Assembly: GCF_001729745.1 (NCBI RefSeq)
Contig: NZ_CP017186.1
Coordinates: forward strand, 310,001 to 374,000
Source of the DNA: Enterobacter hormaechei subsp. hoffmannii
Lineage (GTDB): Bacteria; Pseudomonadota; Gammaproteobacteria; Enterobacterales; Enterobacteriaceae
Length of the DNA stretch: 64,000 nucleotides
Direction of reading: 5' to 3'
Positions 1 through 8,427 of the stretch are shown one piece after another (position 1 is the first letter of the stretch; every line of letters begins with the position of its first letter). The notes under the pieces were generated by a model that was given only the letters and a program-made list of their open reading frames with translations, made no database searches and had not been told where the DNA came from. Made by a program: the position numbers and the translations under genes.

Positions 1-755
1 AGTGCGCGAAGCTGGCCGAAGAACGCGGCTATGACGAGATTAACCTCAACGTCGGTTGTCCGTCCGACCGTGTGCAAAACGGCATGTTCGGCGCGTGTCT
101 GATGGGAAATGCGCACCTGGTGGCGGACTGCATCAAAGCGATGCGCGACGTCGTCTCTATCCCGGTCACGGTCAAAACCCGTATCGGCATAGACGACCAG
201 GATAGCTATGAGTTTCTGTGTGATTTCATCAACACGGTATCAGGGAAGGGTGAATGCGAGATGTTTATCATCCACGCCCGTAAAGCCTGGCTCTCAGGCC
301 TCAGCCCGAAAGAAAACCGCGAGATCCCGCCGCTGGACTACCCGCGCGTGTACCAGCTGAAACGCGACTTCCCACACCTGACCATGTCGATCAATGGCGG
401 TATTAAGTCTCTGGACGAGGCCAAAGCGCACCTCGAACATATGGATGGCGTGATGGTCGGACGCGAGGCGTATCAGAATCCGGGCATTCTGGCGACGGTT
501 GACCGGGAAATCTTTGGCGTTGAGGGTGCTGACACCGATCCCGTGGCCGTAGTGCGCGCCATGTATCCGTACATTGAGCGCGAGCTGAGTCATGGTACGT
601 ATCTGGGCCACATTACCCGCCATATGCTTGGCCTGTTCCAGGGCATTCCTGGTGCGCGCCAGTGGCGTCGTTATCTCAGCGAGAACGCGCATAAAGCCGG
701 TGCGGATATTGAGGTACTGGAACACGCGCTGCGTCTGGTTGCGGATAAACGTTAA
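1..755 (+). CDS. dusA: tRNA-dihydrouridine(20/20a) synthase DusA (5' end outside window)
   Basis: Partial gene: the frame is open from base 3, and about 250 C-terminal residues are present. DusA is a flavin-dependent enzyme that reduces U20/U20a in the tRNA D-loop. The [12 protein letters not shown] motif near the left edge holds the conserved Dus cysteine that donates a proton to uridine. It is followed by the TIM-barrel core ([33 protein letters not shown]), with the FMN-phosphate-binding NGG and GR segments. The stop at 755 is followed by a hairpin terminator and then pspG, as in E. coli. The start lies upstream of the window; the internal GTG at 72 is not a plausible start because conserved sequence precedes it. 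Confidence 0.97.
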   Translation, partial: CAKLAEERGYDEINLNVGCPSDRVQNGMFGACLMGNAHLVADCIKAMRDVVSIPVTVKTRIGIDDQDSYEFLCDFINTVSGKGECEMFIIHARKAWLSGLSPKENREIPPLDYPRVYQLKRDFPHLTMSINGGIKSLDEAKAHLEHMDGVMVGREAYQNPGILATVDREIFGVEGADTDPVAVVRAMYPYIERELSHGTYLGHITRHMLGLFQGIPGARQWRRYLSENAHKAGADIEVLEHALRLVADKR

Positions 756-783
756 ATTTCGCTAAAAGATGGTCAAATACGCC

Positions 784-812
784 ACGCCCTGCAACACATT
801 GCGGGGCGTTTT
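784..812 (+). terminator. Rho-independent terminator after dusA
   Basis: A ten-base stem (CGCCCTGCAA pairing with TTGCGGGGCG, one G-U pair) closes a short loop and is followed by TTTT. It separates dusA from the sigma-54 promoter of pspG. Confidence 0.7.
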
Positions 813-836
813 GCTTTCAGAACAACAACTTATTTT

Positions 837-852
837 TGGCATGATTCTTGTA
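837..852 (+). promoter_or_regulatory. Sigma-54 (-24/-12) promoter of pspG
   Basis: TGGCATGATTCTTGTA fits the sigma-54 consensus TGGCAYR-N4-TTGCW, with one mismatch in the -12 element. It lies 40 bases upstream of pspG. In E. coli pspG is activated by PspF from a sigma-54 promoter, so the same control is likely. No PspF upstream site was resolved. Confidence 0.8.
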
Positions 853-891
853 ATGATCGCAGCATCATTCGGGAACTCTTGGGAGAGCACC

Positions 892-1134
892 ATGCTGGAA
901 CTACTTTTTGTGATTGGTTTCTTTATCATGCTGATGGTCACGGGCGTGTCGCTGCTCGGTATTCTGGCCGCGCTCGTTGTGGCCACGGCGGTGATGTTTG
1001 TCGGCGGATTATTTGCCCTGACGATTAAACTCTTGCCGTGGTTACTTCTGGCGATTGCGGTGGTATGGGCCATACGGGCGATTAAATCACCAAAACTGCC
1101 GACTTATCAGCGTAATAACCGCTTCCGTTACTAA
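892..1134 (+). CDS. pspG: Phage shock protein G
   Basis: 80-residue inner-membrane protein, the usual PspG length. Two hydrophobic stretches (about residues 2-36 and 43-62) are followed by a basic tail ending in NNRFRY, as in E. coli PspG. It is an effector of the envelope-stress Psp response and is transcribed apart from pspABCDE. The ATG at 892, preceded by GGGAGAG, gives the family start MLELLFVIGFF; longer in-frame starts would run through the sigma-54 promoter. Its neighbours dusA and qor match E. coli. Confidence 0.95.
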   Translation: MLELLFVIGFFIMLMVTGVSLLGILAALVVATAVMFVGGLFALTIKLLPWLLLAIAVVWAIRAIKSPKLPTYQRNNRFRY

Positions 1135-1315
1135 GGTATTGAGGGGTACGTCACATACCTGCAACTTTTCCGGCAGCAATCTTTAGAACAGAATAGGATT
1201 TACTTATCGAATCTGTCACTATGGCTGCCGCTAAAGAATTCATCGAGCTGTACCCTACATACAGCCGAACTAAAAAAAAGAAAGGGCTTCCCATGGGAAG
1301 CCCAATTTCTTTTTA
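1135..1315 (+). ncRNA. pspG 3' UTR, candidate PspH-like 3'-derived sRNA
   Basis: About 180 bases follow pspG before a strong bidirectional terminator. They include an inverted pair (CGGCAG near 1171, CTGCCG near 1224). From memory, E. coli makes an Hfq-bound sRNA called PspH from the pspG 3' UTR, and this segment has the matching position and a 3'-terminal hairpin with a U-run. Sequence identity to PspH was not checked, so this is a positional inference. Confidence 0.35.
1284..1315. terminator. Bidirectional terminator between pspG and qor
   Basis: Perfect eight-base stem GGGCTTCC-CATG-GGAAGCCC, with A-rich sequence on the left and TTTCTTTTT on the right. It can end transcription of both convergent genes. 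Confidence 0.85.
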
Positions 1316-1319
1316 TGGC

Positions 1320-2303
1320 TCAGGGAATTAACAGACTTGAGCCCTGGGTTGCCCGGCTCTCCAGCACCTCATGCGCACGTTGCGCATCGGTCAGCGGATA
1401 TTTCTGCGCTTCTGCCACATCCACTTTGATCACCCCGCTGGCGATCAGCGAGAACAGCTCGTTGCTGGCTTCCTCAAGTTCTTCCCGATTAGTGATGTAA
1501 CCTTGCAGGGAAGGGCGGGTGACATACAGCGACCCTTTCTGATTCAGAATGCCCAGGTTCACGCCGGTGACAGCCCCGGAGGCGTTACCGAAGCTCACCA
1601 TCAGCCCGCGACGTTGCAGGCAGTCCAGCGAAGATTCCCAGGTGTCTTTCCCCACCGAGTCATACACCACGCGTACCTTTTTGCCGCCAGTGATCTCTTT
1701 CAGCCGCTCAACGATGCTCTCTTCCCGGTAGTTGATCACCTGCCATGCGCCCGCGTCCAGCGCGCGCTGCGCTTTTTGCGCGCTGCCTGTGGTGCCGATC
1801 AGCTTCGCCCCCAGGGCTTTCGCCCACTGGCAGGCAATCAGCCCTACGCCACCTGCGGCTGCGTGAAACAGGAATTGCTCGTCAGGCTTAATTTCGTAGG
1901 TTTTGCGCAGCAGATAATAGACCGTCAGCCCTTTCAGGAATGAGGCGGCAGCCTGCTCGAAGCCGATCGCATTTGGCAGAAGCGCCGCTTTCTCGGCCGG
2001 AACGTTATGGATGGAGCTGTAAGCGCCCAGCGCCGACTGCGCGTACACCACGCGATCGCCTTCCTTAATGTGCTTAACCGCGCTGCCCACTTTGCTGACG
2101 ATACCGGCCGCCTCGGTGCCCAGTCCGCTCGGCATCGACGGAGGCGGATAGAGACCGCCGCGAATATAGGTATCGATGTAGTTAATGCCGATCGCTTTGT
2201 TTTCAACCTGGATTTCGTTCTCGCCAGGTGCCGTGGGGGTAAACTCCACGGCTTGCAGTACGTCTGGCCCGCCATGTTTCTGGAACTCAATGCGTGTTGC
2301 CAT
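1320..2303 (-). CDS. qor: NADPH-dependent quinone oxidoreductase Qor
   Basis: 327-residue zinc-free member of the medium-chain dehydrogenase family (zeta-crystallin type), the normal length. The N-terminal half is the GroES-like catalytic domain (IGINYIDTYIRGGLY, GTEAAGIVSKVG). The Rossmann half carries the AAAGGVGLIACQWAK dinucleotide-binding motif at about residues 150-164, followed by LIGTTGS and QVINYREE. The cysteines that bind structural zinc in other family members are absent, as expected for Qor. It is transcribed divergently from dnaB with a 66-bp gap, the same arrangement as in E. coli. Confidence 0.96.
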   Translation of the reverse strand: MATRIEFQKHGGPDVLQAVEFTPTAPGENEIQVENKAIGINYIDTYIRGGLYPPPSMPSGLGTEAAGIVSKVGSAVKHIKEGDRVVYAQSALGAYSSIHNVPAEKAALLPNAIGFEQAAASFLKGLTVYYLLRKTYEIKPDEQFLFHAAAGGVGLIACQWAKALGAKLIGTTGSAQKAQRALDAGAWQVINYREESIVERLKEITGGKKVRVVYDSVGKDTWESSLDCLQRRGLMVSFGNASGAVTGVNLGILNQKGSLYVTRPSLQGYITNREELEEASNELFSLIASGVIKVDVAEAQKYPLTDAQRAHEVLESRATQGSSLLIP

Positions 2304-2369
2304 GCTCCCTCCGTTAGAAAATTATGGTAATCTTTCGACCCACTCTTTATCTCGGTAACTCCATTCACT

Positions 2370-3782
2370 ATGGCAGGAAACAAACCCTTCAACAAACAGA
2401 CTGAACCCCGTGAACGTGATTATCAGGTCGCCGGGTTAAAAGTCCCGCCGCACTCGATTGAAGCGGAACAGTCGGTGTTGGGCGGTTTAATGCTGGATAA
2501 CGAACGTTGGGACGACGTCGCCGAGCGCGTTGTTGCGGAAGACTTCTATACCCGCCCGCACCGCCACATCTTTACTGAAATGGCGCGTTTGCAGGAGTCG
2601 GGCAGCCCGATCGACCTGATTACACTCGCAGAATCGCTGGAGCGTCTGGGACAGCTCGACAGTGTCGGCGGGTTTGCCTATCTGGCAGAACTGTCAAAAA
2701 ACACGCCAAGTGCCGCGAACATCAGCGCTTACGCTGATATCGTCCGTGAACGTGCCGTTGTCCGCGAGATGATCTCGGTGGCGAATGAGATCGCCGAGGC
2801 CGGTTTCGATCCCCAGGGGCGCACCAGCGAAGATCTACTTGATCTTGCCGAGTCCCGCGTCTTTAAAATCGCCGAAAGCCGTGCGAACAAAGACGAAGGC
2901 CCGAAAAACATCGCCGATGTGCTCGACGCCACCGTTGCGCGTATTGAGCAGCTTTTCCAGCAGCCGCACGATGGCGTGACGGGGGTGAACACCGGTTATG
3001 ACGATCTCAACAAGAAAACGGCAGGTCTTCAGCCATCGGATTTGATTATCGTCGCGGCGCGTCCGTCGATGGGTAAAACGACATTTGCGATGAACCTCGT
3101 CGAAAACGCGGCGATGTTGCAGGATAAACCGGTTCTTATCTTCAGTCTTGAGATGCCCTCAGAACAGATCATGATGCGTTCTCTGGCATCCCTTTCGCGC
3201 GTGGATCAGACCCGCATCCGTACCGGTCAGCTCGACGATGAGGACTGGGCGCGGATCTCCGGCACCATGGGGATTTTGCTGGAAAAACGGAACATCTATA
3301 TTGATGACTCCTCCGGCCTGACGCCGACGGAAGTGCGCTCCCGCGCGCGCCGTATCGCCCGTGAACACGGTGGTATCGGTCTCATTATGATCGACTACCT
3401 TCAGCTGATGCGCGTTCCGTCGCTTTCCGACAACCGTACGCTGGAGATTGCCGAAATTTCCCGCTCGCTCAAAGCGTTAGCCAAAGAGCTGCACGTGCCG
3501 GTGGTGGCGCTGTCGCAGCTAAACCGTTCTCTGGAACAACGTGCAGACAAGCGCCCGGTCAACTCCGACCTGCGTGAATCCGGCTCCATCGAGCAGGATG
3601 CCGACTTAATCATGTTCATCTACCGTGATGAGGTTTATCACGAGAACAGCGATCTGAAAGGGATCGCCGAAATTATTATTGGTAAGCAACGTAACGGCCC
3701 CATCGGTACGGTACGTCTGACCTTTAACGGCCAGTGGTCGCGTTTCGACAACTATGCCGGTCCTCAATATGATGATGAGTAA
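2370..3782 (+). CDS. dnaB: Replicative DNA helicase DnaB
   Basis: 470-residue hexameric 5'-3' helicase of the replication fork (E. coli 471). The N-terminal domain (about residues 20-170) binds primase DnaG and the loader DnaC. The RecA-like C-terminal domain has Walker A ARPSMGKTT near residue 230, Walker B LIMIDYLQLM near 340, and the downstream RESGSIEQDAD segment. No intein or insertion is present. ATG at 2370 follows the divergent qor. alr begins 16 bp after the stop, as in E. coli. Confidence 0.98.
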   Translation: MAGNKPFNKQTEPRERDYQVAGLKVPPHSIEAEQSVLGGLMLDNERWDDVAERVVAEDFYTRPHRHIFTEMARLQESGSPIDLITLAESLERLGQLDSVGGFAYLAELSKNTPSAANISAYADIVRERAVVREMISVANEIAEAGFDPQGRTSEDLLDLAESRVFKIAESRANKDEGPKNIADVLDATVARIEQLFQQPHDGVTGVNTGYDDLNKKTAGLQPSDLIIVAARPSMGKTTFAMNLVENAAMLQDKPVLIFSLEMPSEQIMMRSLASLSRVDQTRIRTGQLDDEDWARISGTMGILLEKRNIYIDDSSGLTPTEVRSRARRIAREHGGIGLIMIDYLQLMRVPSLSDNRTLEIAEISRSLKALAKELHVPVVALSQLNRSLEQRADKRPVNSDLRESGSIEQDADLIMFIYRDEVYHENSDLKGIAEIIIGKQRNGPIGTVRLTFNGQWSRFDNYAGPQYDDE

Positions 3783-3798
3783 TTTCTAAGGAATTCAA

Positions 3799-4878
3799 AT
3801 GCAAGCGGCAACTGTTGTGATTAACCGCCGCGCTCTGCGACACAACCTGCAACGTCTGCGAGAACTGGCGCCCGCCAGTAAGCTCGTTGCAGTCGTGAAA
3901 GCGAACGCTTACGGACACGGTCTTCTTGAGACCGCGCGAACGCTCCCCGATGCCGACGCTTTTGGCGTCGCCCGTCTCGAAGAAGCTCTCCGCCTGCGCG
4001 CAGGTGGAATTACGCAACCGATTCTGCTCCTCGAAGGCTTTTTTGAAGCCTCGGACCTGCCGACCATTGCCGATCAGCACCTGCAGACGGCGGTGCATAA
4101 CGAAGAACAGCTGGCCGCGCTGGAAACGGCCGAACTGAGCGAGCCGGTCACCGTGTGGATGAAGCTCGACACGGGCATGCACCGCCTGGGCGTGCGCCCG
4201 GAGAATGCCGAAGCGTTTTATCAGCGGTTGTGCCAGTGCAAGAACGTGCGTCAGCCGGTGAATATCGTCAGCCACTTTGCCCGCGCCGATGAGCCTGAAT
4301 GCGGCGCAACGGAACAGCAGCTTGATATCTTCACCACCTTCTGCGAAGGCAAACCGGGGATGCGCTCCATTGCGGCGTCCGGCGGCCTTCTGCTGTGGCC
4401 GCAGTCGCACTTCGACTGGGCGCGTCCGGGGATTATCCTGTATGGCGTTTCCCCGCTTGAGAACAAACCCTGGGGACCGGACTTCGGCTTTAAGCCGGTG
4501 ATGTCGCTGGTTTCAAAGCTGATTGCCGTGCGTGAGCACAAAGCAGGGGAGCCGGTAGGTTACGGCGGCACCTGGACCAGTGAGCGCGACACGCGGCTTG
4601 GCGTGGTAGCGATGGGCTACGGCGACGGCTATCCGCGCGCCGCGCCAACGGGTACGCCGGTACTGGTCAATGGTCGCGAAGTGAAGATTGTCGGCCGTGT
4701 GGCGATGGACATGATTTGTGTCGATCTGGGACCCGACGCGCAGGATAAAGCGGGGGACGATGCGGTGATGTGGGGCGAAGGCCTGCCGGTAGAGCGTATT
4801 GCTGAAATAACAAAAGTGAGTGCTTACGAACTTATCACGCGCCTTACCTCAAGGGTAGCGATGAAATACGTCGACTAA
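3799..4878 (+). CDS. alr: Alanine racemase, biosynthetic
   Basis: 359-residue PLP enzyme that interconverts L- and D-alanine for peptidoglycan. The PLP-lysine motif [10 protein letters not shown] lies at residues 33-42. The C-terminal beta domain carries the catalytic tyrosine segment VGYGGTWTS and the MGYGDGYPR / [11 protein letters not shown] motifs. AAGGAATTCAAATG gives a clear ribosome-binding site. It follows dnaB with a 16-bp gap. Downstream, pnuC and a nadR-like gene lie where E. coli has tyrB directly. Confidence 0.98.
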   Translation: MQAATVVINRRALRHNLQRLRELAPASKLVAVVKANAYGHGLLETARTLPDADAFGVARLEEALRLRAGGITQPILLLEGFFEASDLPTIADQHLQTAVHNEEQLAALETAELSEPVTVWMKLDTGMHRLGVRPENAEAFYQRLCQCKNVRQPVNIVSHFARADEPECGATEQQLDIFTTFCEGKPGMRSIAASGGLLLWPQSHFDWARPGIILYGVSPLENKPWGPDFGFKPVMSLVSKLIAVREHKAGEPVGYGGTWTSERDTRLGVVAMGYGDGYPRAAPTGTPVLVNGREVKIVGRVAMDMICVDLGPDAQDKAGDDAVMWGEGLPVERIAEITKVSAYELITRLTSRVAMKYVD

Positions 4879-4899
4879 TCACAGTATCCGGGAAGGGAT

Positions 4900-5457
4900 A
4901 TGTCACCATCTGAAATGGCTGCTTGTCTGGCCTATGCGCTCTCTGTCTGGCTGGCGGCCAGAAACAATATCAACACGTGGTGGATCGGTATTCTCGGCAG
5001 CGGGCTATACGCCTGGGTCTTCTATTCAGTGCAGCTCTATGCCGATGTTACCCTACAGCTCTTTTTCATTATCACGAGCATAACGGGTTGGGTGCACTGG
5101 CTGAAAGGAAACCGCGGAGAGGTATTGCCGGTGCGGCGAACCCGACCCAGACATTTTTTCCTTCTGCTGGCCTGTGCCGTGGCAGTAGCGGCGCTGTACG
5201 GGCTTTTATTGCATCGGTATACCAACGCCTGGGCGCCCTGGCTGGACTCCATTATTTTAACCTTCAGCATCCTGGCGCAGTTCATGCTAATGGGCCGGCG
5301 CCTGGAGAACTGGTACGTCTGGCTTGCCGTCAATACCCTTGCCGTGCCGCTGTATGCGATGAGGGGCCTGCATTTGACCGCGGTTCTGTATCTGGTGTTC
5401 TGGTTTAACGCCTGGCACGGTTTATATCATTGGCGTAAGGAGATCCGCGCGCGATGA
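4900..5457 (+). CDS. pnuC: Nicotinamide riboside transporter, PnuC family
   Basis: 185-residue integral membrane protein with about six or seven hydrophobic segments. It has the PnuC-type features AARNNINTWWIGILGSGLYAWVFY near residues 20-45, the ITSITGWVHWLKG segment, and the W/Y-rich C-terminal LYLVFWFNAWHGLYHW. PnuC carriers move nicotinamide riboside by facilitated diffusion, with trapping by phosphorylation. It overlaps the following gene by ATGA. That gene contains a ribosylnicotinamide kinase domain, so the pair makes metabolic sense. It sits between alr and tyrB, which are adjacent in E. coli, and is unlikely to be the orthologue of the E. coli pnuC locus. Confidence 0.88.
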   Translation: MSPSEMAACLAYALSVWLAARNNINTWWIGILGSGLYAWVFYSVQLYADVTLQLFFIITSITGWVHWLKGNRGEVLPVRRTRPRHFFLLLACAVAVAALYGLLLHRYTNAWAPWLDSIILTFSILAQFMLMGRRLENWYVWLAVNTLAVPLYAMRGLHLTAVLYLVFWFNAWHGLYHWRKEIRAR

Positions 5458-6467
5458 AACCTTACGCAGAGGGTCTGATTGTCGGCAAGTTCGCGCCCTT
5501 ACACGCAGGACATGAATTGCTTATCAACGCTGCGCTTGCCCGGTGCGAGACGGTGTTTATCATCAGCTATTCGCTACCGGAAATGCCGGGGTGCGAACCC
5601 GAAAAGCGCCTTCAGTGGCTACAGACGCGTTTCCCGCGGTGTCGTCACCTGGTGTTTTCGCTAGAGATCGCGGCGGGCCATGATATTGAACCGCCGCCGC
5701 CCAACGACGCAGATGCCGATCGCCACCGACACTACGTGGCTACCCTGTGCGAACGCTTCTTTCACTGCCGACCGGACGCCGTATTCACTGCGGAGGATTA
5801 CGGCGATGGCTTTGCCCGCGTATTAAGCCAGCGTTTTGGCAAACCGGTCACGCACGTGCGGCTTCAGCGCCCGGAGGGCCCTGATGCGCCCTCAGGAACG
5901 CTTATTCGCTCTGATGTTCATCGCTACCGCGAGATGCTCTCGGCGGAGGTTTACCGGAGTTTTGTCTTTCGAATTTGCTTATTGGGCGGCGAGTCGACGG
6001 GCAAAAGCACGCTTTCCCGGGCGTTGGCAGCAGCGCTTAACGCGCCCTATGTCGCTGAGTTCGGGCGCGAATACTGGGAAGAAAAGAACGGAGTACTGGA
6101 ATGCGACGATCTCCTGCATATTGCGCGCGAGCAGGTGCGGCGTGAGGACGCAGCCAGCACGGCGCCTTATCTGATTTGTGATACGTCGCCCTTAACCACG
6201 CTGTTTTATACCCTCGACCAGTATGGCTCGGCGCCTCAGGCGCTGCACGACTTAGCCGGGCGGGACTATTCGCTGGTTGTACTGTGCGGCGATGAATTTC
6301 CCTTTGTACAGGACGGTACCAGGCAAGGCGCGGCGTTTCGCCGCAGGCAGCAGTCGTGGTATATCGCTGAACTGGCGCGCCGAAATATCCCGTATTTACG
6401 CGTCACAGGGTCGACGTCTGAACGTATCGAACAAATTCGTGGGCATATCCTGAAACGGTTTTCATAA
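5454..6467 (+). CDS. NadR-like bifunctional NMN adenylyltransferase / ribosylnicotinamide kinase
   Basis: 337 residues. The N-terminal nucleotidyltransferase domain has GKFAPLHAGH at residues 11-20 (the GxFxPxHxGH motif) and the downstream SGTLIRSD motif at 147-154. The C-terminal kinase domain has Walker A GGESTGKST at 178-186. Enterobacterial NadR is about 410 residues because it begins with a DNA-binding helix-turn-helix; that domain is missing here, so this is an enzyme-only form. It would convert nicotinamide riboside to NMN and then NAD, directly coupled to PnuC. The start codon overlaps the pnuC stop (ATGA), indicating one transcript and translational coupling. Confidence 0.87.
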   Translation: MKPYAEGLIVGKFAPLHAGHELLINAALARCETVFIISYSLPEMPGCEPEKRLQWLQTRFPRCRHLVFSLEIAAGHDIEPPPPNDADADRHRHYVATLCERFFHCRPDAVFTAEDYGDGFARVLSQRFGKPVTHVRLQRPEGPDAPSGTLIRSDVHRYREMLSAEVYRSFVFRICLLGGESTGKSTLSRALAAALNAPYVAEFGREYWEEKNGVLECDDLLHIAREQVRREDAASTAPYLICDTSPLTTLFYTLDQYGSAPQALHDLAGRDYSLVVLCGDEFPFVQDGTRQGAAFRRRQQSWYIAELARRNIPYLRVTGSTSERIEQIRGHILKRFS

Positions 6468-6538
6468 CCTTCTCGACCTTCTCCTGCTTCCGGTTTATTG
6501 TTGAAAATCCTGCCTCATAACAATCCGGAGAACATCGC

Positions 6539-7732
6539 GTGTTTCAGAAAGTAGACGCCTACGCCGGCGACCCTATCCTCTCCTTGATGGAGCGTTTCAA
6601 AGAAGATCCTCGCAGCGACAAAGTGAACCTCAGCATCGGTCTTTATTACAACGAGGACGGCATCATTCCTCAACTGAAAGCCGTTGCCGAAGCCGAAGCG
6701 CGTCTTAACGCAACCCCGCACGGGGCTTCGCTTTATCTGCCGATGGAAGGGTTAAATACCTACCGTAATACCATTGCGCCGCTGCTGTTTGGTGCGGATC
6801 ACGCGGTGCTCGCGCAAAAGCGTGTAGCGACTATCCAGACGCTGGGTGGCTCGGGTGCGCTGAAGGTAGGCGCAGATTTCCTGAAAAAGTACTTCCCGGA
6901 TTCCGGCGTGTGGGTCAGCGACCCGACGTGGGAAAACCACGTGGCCATCTTTGAAGGCGCGGGCTTTAAGGTTGCGACCTATCCATGGTTCGACAGCGAA
7001 ACCAACGGCGTACGCGTTGATGCGCTGCTGGAAAAACTGAACACCCTGCCGGAGCGCAGTATCGTATTGCTGCATCCGTGCTGCCATAACCCGACCGGTG
7101 CGGACCTCACCAATGCCCAGTGGGATGCGGTGATCGAGGTACTGAAGGCGCGTAACCTGATCCCGTTCCTCGACATCGCCTATCAGGGCTTTGGGGCGGG
7201 CATGGAGGAGGACGCCTACGCCATTCGCGCGATTGCCAGCGCGGGTCTGCCTGCGCTGGTCAGCAACTCTTTCTCAAAAATCTTCTCCCTCTACGGCGAG
7301 CGCGTCGGCGGTCTGTCCGTGGTGTGTGAAGACGCCGAATCCGCGGGACGCGTACTCGGTCAGCTGAAAGCGACGGTCCGCCGTATTTACTCCAGCCCGC
7401 CGAACTTTGGTGCGCAGGTGGTCGCGACCGTACTGGGCGATGATCAGCTGAAAGCCACCTGGCTTGCGGAAGTGGAAGGCATGCGTAAGCGCATCCTGTC
7501 GATGCGTCAGGAGCTGGTTAACGTTCTGAAAGAGGCCGTGCCTGGACATAACTTTGATTATCTTCTCAAGCAGCGCGGGATGTTCAGCTATACCGGACTG
7601 AGCGCAGCGCAGGTCGATCGCCTGCGCGAAGAGTTCGGTGTCTACCTGATCGCCAGCGGCCGTATGTGTGTGGCGGGGCTGAATGCCGGCAACGTCCAGC
7701 GCGTGGCGCAGGCGTTTGCAGCTGTGATGTAA
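6539..7732 (+). CDS. tyrB: Aromatic-amino-acid aminotransferase TyrB
   Basis: 397-residue PLP aminotransferase (fold type I) making the final step to Tyr, Phe and Leu. The PLP lysine lies in [16 protein letters not shown] near residue 247. [13 protein letters not shown] and the C-terminal GRMCVAGLN arginine motif, which binds the substrate carboxylate, are present. Translation starts at GTG (6539) after CCGGAGAAC; the resulting start [12 protein letters not shown] matches E. coli TyrB, which I recall also using GTG. E. coli tyrB is TyrR-repressed, but I could not find a convincing TyrR box in the 70 bases upstream. Confidence 0.97.
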   Translation: MFQKVDAYAGDPILSLMERFKEDPRSDKVNLSIGLYYNEDGIIPQLKAVAEAEARLNATPHGASLYLPMEGLNTYRNTIAPLLFGADHAVLAQKRVATIQTLGGSGALKVGADFLKKYFPDSGVWVSDPTWENHVAIFEGAGFKVATYPWFDSETNGVRVDALLEKLNTLPERSIVLLHPCCHNPTGADLTNAQWDAVIEVLKARNLIPFLDIAYQGFGAGMEEDAYAIRAIASAGLPALVSNSFSKIFSLYGERVGGLSVVCEDAESAGRVLGQLKATVRRIYSSPPNFGAQVVATVLGDDQLKATWLAEVEGMRKRILSMRQELVNVLKEAVPGHNFDYLLKQRGMFSYTGLSAAQVDRLREEFGVYLIASGRMCVAGLNAGNVQRVAQAFAAVM

Positions 7733-7758
7733 GTACTCACTACTTATTATCTCCCTCT

Positions 7759-7767
7759 CCCTGTGGG
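7759..7767. repeat. Target site duplication (left) of MITE-like copy A
   Basis: CCCTGTGGG is repeated exactly at 8196-8204 on the other side of the 428-bp element. Removing the element and one duplicate restores an intact REP-like palindrome like the one near 54012. Confidence 0.75.
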
Positions 7768-8195
7768 CTGAGGGTTCCCCACAAATTAATGCGAGCACTG
7801 AGCAATCCCCTCGCCCCTCCGGGGAGAGGGTTAGGGTGAGGGGAACATACGGCGGTGGTGGTCATTCCGTTCACTTTATGTTCCTTGCTACTCTGTAACG
7901 ACATGACCGGTGAACGTGCCTGGGTGGCTCAGTCGCCACCACCCTGGCGACCCGGGCTCCCGGCGGTAAATCGCCGCTTCGCGGTGCCCTCGGCTCATTC
8001 CTTCCGGCTTATCGGGTACGGGCGGAGGCAACGTCCCTGTAAAGCCGCCCTCTCGGCGCATCCCTGCGCCTCGCCCCGTCCTGCAGGAAACGCCTCAGCG
8101 ATTTACAGCCGGACCAGAGCATCGCTGACAGCCCTCAGTCATTTAGAAAGCAACTTTATTGCTTCTGCATAAAAAAATTACTGGGGATCCCTCAG
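7768..8195 (+). mobile_element. 428-bp MITE-like element, copy A
   Basis: Non-coding insertion bounded by terminal inverted repeats CTGAGGGTTCCCCA (left) and CTGAGGGATCCCCA (right, read on the minus strand), 13 of 14 matching. It has a perfect 9-bp direct duplication CCCTGTGGG on each side. It splits a REP-like hairpin at its tip. Inside are a second REP-like stem near 7810-7842, a short hairpin GGGTGGC...CCACCACCC, and a distant inverted pair GTAAATCGC / GCGATTTAC. No transposase is present and open frames across it look accidental. A near-identical inverted copy lies at 23022-23448, differing by a few substitutions and one single-base indel. The parent transposon family is not recognised. 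Confidence 0.75.
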
Positions 8196-8204
8196 CCCTG
8201 TGGG
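8196..8204. repeat. Target site duplication (right) of MITE-like copy A
   Basis: CCCTGTGGG, identical to 7759-7767. It is followed by AGAGGG and GTGAGGGCATCA, the right arm of the interrupted REP-like unit. Confidence 0.75.
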
Positions 8205-8242
8205 AGAGGGCTGGGGTGAGGGCATCAGGCCGCAGAAAATCT

Positions 8243-8275
8243 TGCCCGGTGGCGGCTGCGCCTTACCGGGCCTAC
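8243..8275 (+). repeat. REP element upstream of aphA
   Basis: Imperfect palindrome of the GCCCGGTGGCG...CGCCTTACCGGGC type ending in CTAC, a REP sequence. It lies in the 150 bases before aphA. The rest of the 7733-8427 gap is the MITE-like element and its split REP-like host. Confidence 0.8.
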
Positions 8276-8427
8276 ATCACTCATCCACACTTTGTGATCG
8301 TCTTCTTTTTATTCAGCTTCATAAGCAAAAACTCCTTTTCTTCCCCTCCCGCTGGGGTTATGGTCGGATAGTTTTTGACCATCCGCTCAAAATAAAAAGA
8401 TAACAAACTGAATATTCAGGGGAAAAC

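Noticed and set aside
1221..1331. Small plus-strand frame of 36 codons starting MAAAKEFIELYP
   Set aside because: It runs through the bidirectional terminator and into the 3' end of qor, has no clear ribosome site, and the end is encoded by the terminator hairpin.
7855..8172. 105-codon frame inside MITE-like copy A
   Set aside because: It is matched by a 145-codon frame in copy B, but this only reflects the shared repeat. Amino-acid composition is Ala/Pro/Arg-rich and atypical, there is no ribosome site, and a one-base indel between copies shifts the start region.
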